Part shown: positions 28,668 to 37,453 of the stretch, piece after piece | Layout: each line of letters begins with the position of its first letter | Position numbering within the stretch: the first letter of the stretch is position 1 | From: Aliivibrio sp. 1S175 | GTDB lineage: Bacteria; Pseudomonadota; Gammaproteobacteria; Enterobacterales; Vibrionaceae | DNA length: 64,000 nucleotides | Assembly (NCBI RefSeq): GCF_001690985.1 | Contig: NZ_MAJS01000006.1 | Coordinates: forward strand, 330,145 to 394,144 | Reading direction: 5' to 3' | Notes under the pieces: generated by a model | Database searches by the model: none | Seen by the model: the letters and a program-made list of their open reading frames with translations, nothing else | What the model was told of the DNA's origin: nothing | Position numbers and translations under genes: made by a program

Positions 28668-29504
28668 ATGATGACGAATGAAAAAATAAAAAAAGAAAGG
28701 GCAGAATACCAAATGGCTGAGGAGCTTGGTGGGTTAGAGATTTTAGATGCTGATTATGAAAAGCAGACTTTCTCACGCCACAGTCATGAAGGCTATACTA
28801 TTGGTGTCATTGAACGTGGTGCTCAGCACTTTTATCGTAGTGGTGGCAATCATACCGCCCCTCAAGACAGCATCATTTTAATTAATGCCGACGATATTCA
28901 CAGTGGCCATTCGGCAACGGATGGAGGGTGGGGGTATAAGGCGATGTATCCGTTGCCTGAGCAATTAGAAAGTTTAAGCAGGGAATTGAGTTGTGGGCAA
29001 GTTGGAGCCCCTTATTTTGCGGAGCCTGTGGTTTATGATCCAGAACTAGCTAACCAGTTGAGGCTAGTGTTCACCATGTTGGATCAATCGGATAATCGTT
29101 TATTAAGAGAAACCTTAGTTTATGGCGTTTTAGTTAAACTCATGTGTAAGCATAGCAAAACACGTTATACAGATGGAGCTATCTCTAAAGTTCAAAAACC
29201 ATTGTATTTAATAAAAGAATTTTTAGACGACTTCCCTCAAGCGGATGTTTCTCTTGAAGATCTATCACGACTTAGTAATTTGAGTGCTTATCACCTAGTT
29301 AGATCGTTTCAAAAGGCGTTTGGTCTTCCTCCACACAGTTATCAAATTCAGTCTCGTTTACGAATGGCACGTAAACTTCTTAAGCAAGGGCATTCGTTGT
29401 CTGATACTGCACAAGAAACGGGATTTCATGATCAGAGCCATTTACACCGTCATTTTAAAAAAGCGATGGGGATAACTCCAGGGCAATACCTCAAACTATT
29501 TTAA
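28668..29504 (+). CDS. AraC-family transcriptional regulator
   Basis: A 278-residue regulator. The N-terminal cupin-like sensor half contains FSRHSHEGYTIGVIERG and DDIHSGHSA. The C-terminal double helix-turn-helix (about 190-278) contains LSNLSAYHLVRSFQKAFG and ETGFHDQSHLHRHFKK. Its position between a divergent LysE-type exporter and downstream azlCD-type genes implies that it senses an amino acid and controls both. The start is ATG 28668 or 28671. A similar regulator/exporter pairing occurs again at 44538-45963. Confidence 0.9.
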   Translation: MMTNEKIKKERAEYQMAEELGGLEILDADYEKQTFSRHSHEGYTIGVIERGAQHFYRSGGNHTAPQDSIILINADDIHSGHSATDGGWGYKAMYPLPEQLESLSRELSCGQVGAPYFAEPVVYDPELANQLRLVFTMLDQSDNRLLRETLVYGVLVKLMCKHSKTRYTDGAISKVQKPLYLIKEFLDDFPQADVSLEDLSRLSNLSAYHLVRSFQKAFGLPPHSYQIQSRLRMARKLLKQGHSLSDTAQETGFHDQSHLHRHFKKAMGITPGQYLKLF

Positions 29505-29577
29505 GCAAGTTTGTACAATCTTAGATAAAGGAATACAGCTCTAATATAGGCTGATTTGATTTAATAAAGAGTCGTTT

Positions 29578-30291
29578 ATGGATATAAATACTGCCGTACA
29601 GCCTTGTTCAAATTCTCGTCTTTTTTGGCAAGGAACATTAGCGATGATCCCACTTAGCATCGCAGTATTACCATGGGGGTTATTAGCCGGTTCATTTGCT
29701 ATTGATGTAGGTCTTACTCCTTTTGAAGGTCAAGCTATGTCAGCAATTTTGTTTGCAGGTTCGGCTCAGTTAGTCGCCATGGGAATGATTAAAGCAGGCG
29801 CAGGGTTAACAACCATGTTGCTGACAACTTTTTTTATTACCTCGCGTCATTTTTTATATAGCGTCTCGATGAGAGATAAAATTAGCCCTTTACCGCTTCG
29901 ATGGCGTTTATCTCTTGGCTTTTTATTAACCGATGAATTGTTTGCTGTATGTGGGCACCAATCAGAAAAACAATTTAATCGTTGGTACGCACTAGGTGCA
30001 GGATTCAGTTTCTATTTCTTTTGGAATGCAGCAACCTTAGCCGGAATTGTTGCGGGTAGTTATATTCCCTCATTGAATGAACTTGGATTAGAGTTTGCGG
30101 TGGCGGCGACCTTTATTGCCATTGTTGTACCTACCATTAAAAATAGCCCAGTATTGGTCTCTGTTATTAGTGCTTTAATCTTGTCTGTCACACTGACGCA
30201 TTTTTCAGTTGAAGGCAGTTTAATGATAGCGAGTATTGGCGGTATGGTAGCCGGGTATTTAACAGAGACATTAAGAGGGAAAAGAGGATGA
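29578..30291 (+). CDS. azlC: AzlC-family branched-chain amino-acid exporter, large subunit
   Basis: A 237-residue membrane protein of the AzlC family, the larger partner of the two-component AzlCD (YgaZH-like) exporter for branched-chain or related amino acids. Diagnostic stretches are PLSIAVLPWGLLAGSFA, ILFAGSAQL, FITSRHFLYS and GFLLTDELFAV. Its last codon overlaps the azlD start (ATGA), so the two are translationally coupled. It lies 73 bp after the AraC gene. Confidence 0.9.
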   Translation: MDINTAVQPCSNSRLFWQGTLAMIPLSIAVLPWGLLAGSFAIDVGLTPFEGQAMSAILFAGSAQLVAMGMIKAGAGLTTMLLTTFFITSRHFLYSVSMRDKISPLPLRWRLSLGFLLTDELFAVCGHQSEKQFNRWYALGAGFSFYFFWNAATLAGIVAGSYIPSLNELGLEFAVAATFIAIVVPTIKNSPVLVSVISALILSVTLTHFSVEGSLMIASIGGMVAGYLTETLRGKRG

Positions 30292-30608
30292 TTTTCATAT
30301 CAATTTTAGCAATGACGGCGTTAGTTTTTTTAAGTCGCTACTTGTTTTTAGAACCCAAATTACCCCTTAGATTAAACGCTCAAACTCAGAGGTTATTAAG
30401 CTATTCAAGTCCTTCTGTTTTAACCGCGATTTGGGCTCCAATTGTATTTATGCCTGACAATGAATTATCGCTTTCTGGGTCGAATCCGTATTTGTGGGCG
30501 GCATTAACTGCAGCTCTCATTGCATGGAAAACAAAGAATGTACTACTGACAACGATTATCAGCATGATCGTATTCTTAGTGCTTAACTTATGGGTATTTT
30601 CAGCATAG
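30288..30608 (+). CDS. azlD: AzlD-family exporter, small subunit
   Basis: A 106-residue protein with three to four membrane segments, overlapping azlC by 4 nt. The region LSYSSPSVLTAIWAPI and the short C-terminal segments fit the AzlD family (DUF branched-chain amino-acid transport). With AzlC it should form the heteromeric exporter. An imperfect hairpin (GAGTGGG...CCCACTC, 30614-30644) follows, but without a T run. Confidence 0.88.
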   Translation: MIFISILAMTALVFLSRYLFLEPKLPLRLNAQTQRLLSYSSPSVLTAIWAPIVFMPDNELSLSGSNPYLWAALTAALIAWKTKNVLLTTIISMIVFLVLNLWVFSA

Positions 30609-30628
30609 GGTCAAAGAGTGGGAGGCTA

Positions 30629-31243
30629 TTATCTTGCTACCCACTCAGCTTCAATCAGTGTTTTTCCATCTAGTTTTAAGCGACTAAGAAATATATCCCC
30701 CATATGAATTTCACCAACGCCTTGAGGTGTACCAGTCATGATGACATCGCCATCATACAATTGGGTATAGGATTTTAAATCAGCAAGGATAGTTTCTGGA
30801 GAGTAAATCATCTGGCTAACTTGGCCACATTGAACTCTCATACTGTTAATGAATAGCTCAATTTGAAGTTGATTACTGTCGATACCATCAAGTGGGATGA
30901 AACGGCTGAATACCGCTGAGCCATCAAAGGCTTTTGCTCGCTCCCAAGGAAGTCCTTTGCTTTTTAGCTCAGACTGTAAATCTCGTTTGGTTAAATCAAA
31001 ACCAATTGCAACGGCAGATAGCTGTTCTTCTTCAATCAAAAAACAGATCTCAACTTCATAATGTAAACGTTCTTGATGGAAAGAAGATAGGGTTGAAGTG
31101 ATGCATGAATTTGGTTTATTAAACACCACCATTTGCTCAGGGATCGTATTATTTAATTCATTAATATGGGCAACGTAATTCCGGCCAATACATAATAATT
31201 TAGATGGAGTAATTAACTTTTCTCCCAAACGAACCGAATGCAT
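30629..31243 (-). CDS. Fumarylacetoacetate hydrolase-family protein
   Basis: A 204-residue FAH-fold protein like E. coli YcgM and human FAHD1, which act on acylpyruvates or decarboxylate oxaloacetate. Motifs: LCIGRNYVAH near the start, the metal-binding Glu pair in LHYEVEICF, GFDLTKRDLQ, and MTGTPQGVGEI near the end. Its exact substrate is unknown. It is convergent with azlD; AAGGAT and AGGAA precede the ATG. Confidence 0.88.
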   Translation of the reverse strand: MHSVRLGEKLITPSKLLCIGRNYVAHINELNNTIPEQMVVFNKPNSCITSTLSSFHQERLHYEVEICFLIEEEQLSAVAIGFDLTKRDLQSELKSKGLPWERAKAFDGSAVFSRFIPLDGIDSNQLQIELFINSMRVQCGQVSQMIYSPETILADLKSYTQLYDGDVIMTGTPQGVGEIHMGDIFLSRLKLDGKTLIEAEWVAR

Positions 31244-31444
31244 TTCCTATCCTTAGGTTTAATAATAAAGGGTAGAGTTTACCTGAACTCCTCTTTTTTC
31301 AATCGAACTCTGTTGAGTTTTTAGTCAAAAATCAGATCTCTAGCTCAACTACGAATAGGATCATATAGATAATTATGGTGTTCTGTTGTGCTGTTAATGA
31401 GATAAGTCAGTTAGAATGGTTATTATTTTCTCTTTACGGTATTA

Positions 31445-32278
31445 ATGATGATCAAGTGGATTCACCCCCCTAAAAATTCGGATGTGGCTAAACTGATCGA
31501 TTGTTATTGGTTTTTAGAAAGACCTGAAGAGACAGACAGTAACCCATTTCCCAAATTAAACCCTGAGCCAGCAGGGCATTTGATCATTGCTATTCCTGAG
31601 CAGCCTTATCATTATGATATTGACTCTGATCGATTAAAGGGAAAAGGGTCACATTGGTTATACCCATACAGCAAGACATTACAGATGGATCACTCGCATG
31701 GTTTTGCGATCATCGGGGTTAAATTTCATGTTGGTGCGTTGTATTTATTAAATCAAGAACCACAACAATCAGTAGCAGATACTATTGTTTCAGCAGATTT
31801 GAATCTGTTATTTGGAACTGAAGGGATAAATGAAATAGATCTGATTGAGCTAGCCAAACAAGATCCTCAGAGGCTTTGTACTAAGTTAGATGAGATATTG
31901 TTACCGGGGTTATCTAAAGTAGAAGAAGATAAACATTATCAACTGACAACAAAAGCGCTACCTCTATTAGCGAAAACGCCCATTGCTCAACTAGGGGAGT
32001 TATTGCATTGCTCACAAAGAACGTTAGAGCGAAGTTTTTTACGAGTGACAGGGTTTACTTTAAAACAATGTCAGTCAATGAATCGATTGGAAGCGTTAAT
32101 TACGTATCTGTATCAGCGAGAAGAAACCGACATTGATTGGTTAACGGTTGCGTACGAATTCGGCTTTAGCGATCAACCGCACTTAATCCGTTATTTGAAA
32201 AGTACTTTGGGAGTTACCCCAGGGGAGTACGCAAAGCAACGAGATCTTACGATTGATATTTACGGTGGAATTGAATAA
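31445..32278 (+). CDS. AraC-family regulator with DUF6597-like N-terminus
   Basis: A 277-residue regulator. The N-terminal half (IDCYWFLERP, PEPAGHLIIAIP, HGFAIIGVKFHVGAL) resembles the DUF6597 sensor domain found in many AraC proteins. The C-terminal half contains the HTH pair, CSQRTLERSFLRVTG and AYEFGFSDQPHLIRYLK. The target genes are not evident; its neighbours are a FAH-family gene (divergent) and a GNAT gene (convergent). There are two adjacent ATGs (31445, 31448). Confidence 0.85.
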   Translation: MMIKWIHPPKNSDVAKLIDCYWFLERPEETDSNPFPKLNPEPAGHLIIAIPEQPYHYDIDSDRLKGKGSHWLYPYSKTLQMDHSHGFAIIGVKFHVGALYLLNQEPQQSVADTIVSADLNLLFGTEGINEIDLIELAKQDPQRLCTKLDEILLPGLSKVEEDKHYQLTTKALPLLAKTPIAQLGELLHCSQRTLERSFLRVTGFTLKQCQSMNRLEALITYLYQREETDIDWLTVAYEFGFSDQPHLIRYLKSTLGVTPGEYAKQRDLTIDIYGGIE

Positions 32279-32365
32279 CCAATAACCATTATAGTAAGAA
32301 TATAAAGCGAATGACTCAAAGAATAAGTCACTAGCTTTAGTATTTAAGTTGATATGTTGATGAGT

Positions 32366-33175
32366 TTAAAAATCAAACTGAACAATGCGATGTGAAGAAG
32401 TAAGACCGGCACGAGTAATGGCTTTTTGTGAGGCAATATTCGTTTTCTCAGTTGAACACATGGCGATTAACCCTTTGCCGTTTGCTAAAGCAATCAAGTA
32501 AGTGAGTACTTGAGTCGCAATGCCTTGACCACGTTCAGATTCAGCAACAACCATTCCCAAATCAGCATACTCTGTTTGATGTTCGTCAAACAAACGACAT
32601 TCACCAGCAGCCAGCAACTCATTATTCTTCCAGTAACCAAACAACTCTTGGCGACTAATTAGGTTTGCATAATACCCAGTAACCCATTCCTCAGGCGCAC
32701 CTATGTTTGCTTTTGCAAATTCAACAAATTCGGCTAGCTGTTCAGCGGTTGCTGCTGCCATTGGTAAGTCAGTTTTTTTCTTTACTGCTTTTTCGATTTG
32801 TTGATACATCAGCGTATTTACCTGATTTTTCGCTGCATGATCAAGACATAATGATAAATAATGCGTTTCTGCAGTACTAGAAAATGCGCCAGTCACATCA
32901 CCAATAAGCTCGTTTTCTTTATTGATAATAGAAGTGAAAATATCATCAGAAAGAGCCTGATTTGGTTGGTTTACGTAAAACTGAAGCAGGTAACCATCGC
33001 TATTTATACAACAAAACCCAATCAACTCTGCATCTTTATAAAAACCAAAATGATCTGCCATTGGTACAAATCCGCATAACCACATACCATCTAGTGGCGC
33101 TGTAGCTTGCTTAATGTGCTCTTTTTTTAGTGTGCTTAATTCTTCTAGTTGTTCAATTTTTACGATAGTGATCAT
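32366..33175 (-). CDS. GNAT-family N-acetyltransferase
   Basis: A 269-residue protein whose C-terminal half is a GNAT domain. It shows the acetyl-CoA-binding region LGMVVAESERGQGIATQVL followed by GLIAMCSTEKTNIASQKAITRAGL, which is typical motif A/B order. The N-terminal half looks like a degenerate second GNAT fold (MWLCGFVPMADHFGFYKD), giving a tandem-GNAT layout. The substrate is unknown. It stands alone and is convergent with the AraC gene. Confidence 0.82.
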   Translation of the reverse strand: MITIVKIEQLEELSTLKKEHIKQATAPLDGMWLCGFVPMADHFGFYKDAELIGFCCINSDGYLLQFYVNQPNQALSDDIFTSIINKENELIGDVTGAFSSTAETHYLSLCLDHAAKNQVNTLMYQQIEKAVKKKTDLPMAAATAEQLAEFVEFAKANIGAPEEWVTGYYANLISRQELFGYWKNNELLAAGECRLFDEHQTEYADLGMVVAESERGQGIATQVLTYLIALANGKGLIAMCSTEKTNIASQKAITRAGLTSSHRIVQFDF

Positions 33176-33311
33176 TGCTTCTACCTGTATAGATAAAGAC
33201 TAAATGACGCATCAGGCCATCATTTATCTGTTTATTATTTTGAATTATTTCTTGGTAGGGATTGTAGGCAAAAGTAAAAAAGGAAGATTGAATAAAAGCG
33301 ACAGTTTGATC

Positions 33312-33361
33312 AAAAAGCCGCACTCCCTAAAATTATCACAAAATAGGGTAGTGCGGCTTTG
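33312..33361 (-). terminator. Terminator after the purA-like gene
   Basis: A long stem on the minus strand, AAAGCCGCACT plus CCCTA with a one-base bulge (arms 33314-33329 and 33344-33360), followed by TTTTT in the minus-strand direction. Confidence 0.85.
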
Positions 33362-33401
33362 AATTCTTTATTTGGAAATGTACGTGGTTTAGATGACTCG
33401 A

Positions 33402-34658
33402 TTAACGAAGGATCATTTGCTCACGTTCAGGACCAACAGAAACCATGCTAACAGGTACACCCATTAGTTCTTCAATACGCAGTACATACGCTTGAGCTGC
33501 TTTTGGTAGACTTTCAAAAGTACGACAACCTGTGATGTCTTCTTGCCATGCTTCCATACTTTCGTAAACAGGGCTTAGAGCCGATGTTTGAGGCCAGATT
33601 GGATTTTCTGTGTGCTCACCAGCGTAAGACGTACAGATTTTAAGATCCGCCATACCACTTAAACAGTCAATTTTTGTTAATGCGATTTCTGTTGCTGCTT
33701 GTAGTTCAACACCGTTGCGTGTTGCTACTGCATCAAAGTAACCCATATCACGTGGACGACCTGTTACTGCGCCATATTCATTAGCTGCTTCACGGAAGTT
33801 ATCTTGCTCTTCCATTGCGGTTACTAATGTACCAGTACCAACAGATGAACTGAATGACTTAGCAACTGCAATAATACGTTCAGGACGTAACGCAGGTAAA
33901 CCACTACCGATACCAGCATAAGCTGCTGTTACGTTTGAAGAGGTAGTCCATGGGTATTCACCGTAAACTAAGTCACGACCCGCGCCTAACTGTGCTTCAA
34001 ACAATAAGTTGGCATCGTTTTTTTGCATTACTTTTAGAGGCTCAGTCACGTTACAGATGAATTTACGCCAAGGTGCAGTGACTTCTAAAAGCCATTCTGT
34101 CATTTCTTCAGCAGTTTGGCTGAAATCACATGTTGGGTATAGTGCTTTAAGTTGTGGCATTTTCCAATCAAGCATGAATTGAATACGCTCAAGCAATACT
34201 TCAGGCTGCATTAACCAACCCACAAGGATGCCTTTTTTCATTACACGGTCACCGTACGCAGGTGCAATACCTTGACGAGTTGAACCGTAAGCGCCATCGC
34301 CTAAACGTAATTCTTCAAGTGTATCTTCAAGCGCATGAAGAGGAAGGCAAAGCGTAGCACGGTCAGAAATGTGCATTTTTACTTCAATGCCAGCGGCTTT
34401 AACTTCTGCGATTTCTTCGCTTAATGCCGCAGGGCTAATTACCATGCCTGGGCCAAGAACCGCTGTACAGTCTGGGTTAAAAATACCGCTTGGAAGTTGG
34501 TGTAGCTTAAAGGTACCGAAGTCATTTACCACAGTATGACCGGCGTTATTACCGCCCTGAAAACGAATACTTGCAGACGCATCCGCAGCAAGAAAATCAA
34601 CGATGCGGCCTTTACCTTCATCGCCCCAATTAGCACCAACAACAACAATAGACGGCAT
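33402..34658 (-). CDS. purA: Divergent adenylosuccinate synthetase paralogue (PurA2 type)
   Basis: A 418-residue protein of the PurA fold (IMP + aspartate + GTP to adenylosuccinate). The N-terminal motif is WGDEGKGR with Asp13, and His41 follows in NAGHT; both are key catalytic residues at the E. coli numbering. Elsewhere it departs from the canonical gamma-proteobacterial enzyme. It has STRQGIAPAYGDR instead of TTGRGIGPAYEDK, and GAVTGRPRDMGYFD instead of GATTGRKRRCGWLD, and the last 15 or so residues are missing. It is therefore a second, divergent copy and not the main housekeeping purA. Retention of Asp13 argues against PurZ-type dGMP use. It is divergent from a LysR regulator. Activity is likely but unproven. 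Confidence 0.85.
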   Translation of the reverse strand: MPSIVVVGANWGDEGKGRIVDFLAADASASIRFQGGNNAGHTVVNDFGTFKLHQLPSGIFNPDCTAVLGPGMVISPAALSEEIAEVKAAGIEVKMHISDRATLCLPLHALEDTLEELRLGDGAYGSTRQGIAPAYGDRVMKKGILVGWLMQPEVLLERIQFMLDWKMPQLKALYPTCDFSQTAEEMTEWLLEVTAPWRKFICNVTEPLKVMQKNDANLLFEAQLGAGRDLVYGEYPWTTSSNVTAAYAGIGSGLPALRPERIIAVAKSFSSSVGTGTLVTAMEEQDNFREAANEYGAVTGRPRDMGYFDAVATRNGVELQAATEIALTKIDCLSGMADLKICTSYAGEHTENPIWPQTSALSPVYESMEAWQEDITGCRTFESLPKAAQAYVLRIEELMGVPVSMVSVGPEREQMILR

Positions 34659-34793
34659 AACACAAACTCCTTAATGATTAAGACGCTATGCTAATCCCAA
34701 TATGGCAATATGAGAAATTAATTATAATTATCGACTTGATAAGAAATCCATATATCATATTGAGTGAAATGTATTCAAAAAGAGAGTATAGGC
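34659..34793. promoter_or_regulatory. Divergent promoter region, purA-like / LysR
   Basis: A 135-bp AT-rich intergenic region with CAATATG repeats (about 34699-34712) and the palindrome AATTATAATT (about 34721), plausible sites for the LysR protein. No definite -10/-35 could be fixed. Confidence 0.35.
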
Positions 34794-35684
34794 ATGCTTG
34801 ATCTACATTGGCTTAAAACATTTGTAACGTTAGCCGAATTAAAACATTTTGGTAAAACCGCAACGGTATTACACATGACGCAGCCTAACGTTAGCTTACA
34901 CATCAAGCAGTTAGAGAGTGCGACAAGAGTAAAGCTCATTGAGAGGAATCCCTTTCATTTAACTGAAGCTGGAGTTCGGCTACTTGAAACCAGTCAAAAT
35001 ACATTAATGGCACTGCAAGTTTGCCAAGCTGATCTTAATGCGATTAATGATTTAAGCCGCGGAACATTAACCATTGCCGCCAGCGATATTATTTCCCGCT
35101 TATTATTGATCGGACCATTTCAATTATTTAAGCAAGAGTTCCCGGGTATCGATTTTTCCCTGCTTAATACCACTTCTTCACAAGCGTCAGAATTAGTGAA
35201 AAGTGCCGAAGCCGATCTTGGATTTGTTATTGCACAAAAAGAAAGTCAACCGCTTCATTTTACTGAACTTCAACAAATCAAATGGTGTGCATTGGGTAAT
35301 CATCTTGAAAAGTGGCAACAAGCTAATTTTGATCCTACTATTGTTTTAGACAGTGAACCTACGCTGATATTACTAGGACATGATACTCGAACTCGTGACT
35401 TACTGGATTTAGCATTGCCATCCTTGAACTTACCGAAGTACCGAGTCATGGAAGTGGGTAGTGTCGATGCTCAGATTGATTGGGCAGAGGCTGGATTCGG
35501 TGTTGCCATCGTTCCTGAATTTTCTATTCACCCAAAGCGAAATCTTAAAACGACAGTAACGCCATTACCGAAATTTCCAACAACCAGCTTAGGTTATATT
35601 GTTAGACAGAATCAGATTTTATCTAAAGCAATTAAACAGTTACTTAAATGGGTGGATGAAGAAATTATTCGCTCTCAAAAATAG
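34794..35684 (+). CDS. LysR-family transcriptional regulator
   Basis: A 296-residue LysR protein starting MLDLHWLKTFVTLAEL. The N-terminal winged HTH contains HMTQPNVSLHIKQLES, and the effector domain runs from about residue 90 (LTIAASDIISR) with AGFGVAIVPEF near the end. I set the start at 34794 because AGAGAG lies 7 nt upstream and LysR homology begins there; the frame is open 10 codons earlier. Divergence from the purA-like gene suggests that it regulates that gene. Confidence 0.9.
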   Translation: MLDLHWLKTFVTLAELKHFGKTATVLHMTQPNVSLHIKQLESATRVKLIERNPFHLTEAGVRLLETSQNTLMALQVCQADLNAINDLSRGTLTIAASDIISRLLLIGPFQLFKQEFPGIDFSLLNTTSSQASELVKSAEADLGFVIAQKESQPLHFTELQQIKWCALGNHLEKWQQANFDPTIVLDSEPTLILLGHDTRTRDLLDLALPSLNLPKYRVMEVGSVDAQIDWAEAGFGVAIVPEFSIHPKRNLKTTVTPLPKFPTTSLGYIVRQNQILSKAIKQLLKWVDEEIIRSQK

Positions 35685-35959
35685 ACGAGTTTTATATTCT
35701 AACTTTTATTACAAGAGTCTTTCTCTATCAGGGTTTGACGTGATATTCGTGCTACTAAATAGTAATTTAGTGGCATCTATGCTTTAAAAAATGAACTGGA
35801 AGTGCATTGACATAATCCATTAAAGGGACTAAAAGTGTAACTAAATATTAATGAGTAAGTAATTGACTGTGTTATTAATTACTTACTCATTAAGGCCGAA
35901 TCCAATCAATTCGACAGTTTATATTTTATTGTTTGTTTAATTCAATGGAGCTAAAACGT

Positions 35960-37354
35960 ATGCCTCTTCATTCTAAAGATACAGTCAGAGACGATCTTCT
36001 TGATGATGTTTATTCATCAACTGACCTTTCCCTATCTATGCCAAAATACAAAATGCCTGAGCACGAACATGATCCTCGTCATGCTTATCAAGTTGTTCAT
36101 GATGAGCTAATGATGGATGGGAATTCTCGACAGAATTTAGCGACCTTTTGCCAAACTTGGGTTGAAGATGAAGTCCACAAACTAATGGACGAATGCATCG
36201 ATAAAAACATGATCGATAAGGATGAATATCCTCAAACCGCAGAGCTTGAAGCGCGTTGTGTGCATATGTTAGCCGATTTATGGAACTCTCCAGATGCAGA
36301 AAATACGTTAGGCTGTTCTACTACGGGGTCAAGTGAAGCCGCAATGCTTGGCGGAATGGCGCTAAAATGGGCTTGGCGTGAAAAAATGAAAAAACTTGGC
36401 AAACCAACAGACAAACCAAATATGATCTGTGGTCCTGTTCAAGTGTGCTGGCATAAATTTGCTCGTTATTGGGATATTGAATTACGTGAGATCCCAATGG
36501 AAGGCGATCGTCTAATTATGACGCCTGAAGAAGTGATTAAACGTTGTGATGAAAATACCATCGGTGTAGTTCCAACGCTGGGTGTGACATTTACTTGTCA
36601 GTATGAACCCGTAAAAGCAGTGCATGAAGCGTTAGATAAACTACAAGAAGATACTGGTTTAGATATTCCAATGCATATTGATGCGGCGAGTGGCGGTTTC
36701 TTAGCCCCATTCTGTGATCCTGATTTAGAGTGGGATTTCCGTTTACCTCGTGTGAAATCAATCAATGCATCAGGCCATAAATTTGGTTTGAGTCCATTAG
36801 GTGTGGGTTGGGTTATTTGGCGTGATGCGTCTGCATTGCATGAAGATCTTATTTTCAACGTGAATTACTTAGGTGGCAACATGCCTACTTTCGCGTTGAA
36901 CTTCTCGCGCCCTGGCGGCCAAATTGTAGCGCAATACTATAATTTTTTACGTTTAGGTAAAGAAGGGTACCGTAAGATCCACCAAGCGTGTTACGACACG
37001 GCGGTGTATCTTTCTGCTGAAATAGAAAAAATGGGCATGTTTGACATTATTTATGATGGCAAAGGTGGTATCCCTGCAATGAGTTGGTCGCTAAAAGAAG
37101 GCGTGAACCCTGGGTTTAACTTGTTTGATCTGTCGGATCGAATTCGTTCTCGTGGTTGGCAAATTGCGGCGTATGCAATGCCACCAAAACGTGAAGACTT
37201 AGTGATCATGCGTATTTTGGTTCGTCATGGCTTTAGCCGAGATCAAGCCGATCTACTGGTTGCCGATTTAAAACATTGCATCGAGTTTTTCGATAAGCAC
37301 CCAATCTCTCATGGCAGTGATGAAGTTGAATCTTCAGGCTTTAATCACGGTTAA
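35960..37354 (+). CDS. gadB: Glutamate decarboxylase (GadA/B type)
   Basis: A PLP-dependent glutamate decarboxylase (464 aa; E. coli GadB has 466) that converts glutamate to GABA and consumes a cytosolic proton. Very close to the E. coli enzyme throughout: [40 protein letters not shown] and the PLP lysine in [11 protein letters not shown]. The C-terminal His (SGFNHG) is comparable to the E. coli pH-gating tail. I placed the start at ATG 35960 because GGAG lies 9 nt upstream; ATG 35945 and TTG 35933 are further upstream. An AspT-type exchanger follows, giving a complete decarboxylation/antiport pair for acid resistance. Confidence 0.95.
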   Translation: MPLHSKDTVRDDLLDDVYSSTDLSLSMPKYKMPEHEHDPRHAYQVVHDELMMDGNSRQNLATFCQTWVEDEVHKLMDECIDKNMIDKDEYPQTAELEARCVHMLADLWNSPDAENTLGCSTTGSSEAAMLGGMALKWAWREKMKKLGKPTDKPNMICGPVQVCWHKFARYWDIELREIPMEGDRLIMTPEEVIKRCDENTIGVVPTLGVTFTCQYEPVKAVHEALDKLQEDTGLDIPMHIDAASGGFLAPFCDPDLEWDFRLPRVKSINASGHKFGLSPLGVGWVIWRDASALHEDLIFNVNYLGGNMPTFALNFSRPGGQIVAQYYNFLRLGKEGYRKIHQACYDTAVYLSAEIEKMGMFDIIYDGKGGIPAMSWSLKEGVNPGFNLFDLSDRIRSRGWQIAAYAMPPKREDLVIMRILVRHGFSRDQADLLVADLKHCIEFFDKHPISHGSDEVESSGFNHG

Positions 37355-37453
37355 TGTTTCTTGGGCCGTTTTTACGGCCCATTTTCGTTCTAATGGGCTT
37401 CTATAAATATTAATAGAAGCCTGCTTCATCTTTATTCTATATGGGAAATAATT

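Noticed and set aside
30612-30645. Hairpin between azlD and the FAH-family gene as an intrinsic terminator
   Set aside because: GAGTGGG/CCCACTC pair, but there is no T run on the plus strand and the inner stem is poor.
33402-34658. PurZ (Z-genome, dGMP-using) identity for the purA-like gene
   Set aside because: The Asp of WGDEGKG that PurZ proteins replace is retained, and the context is not phage.
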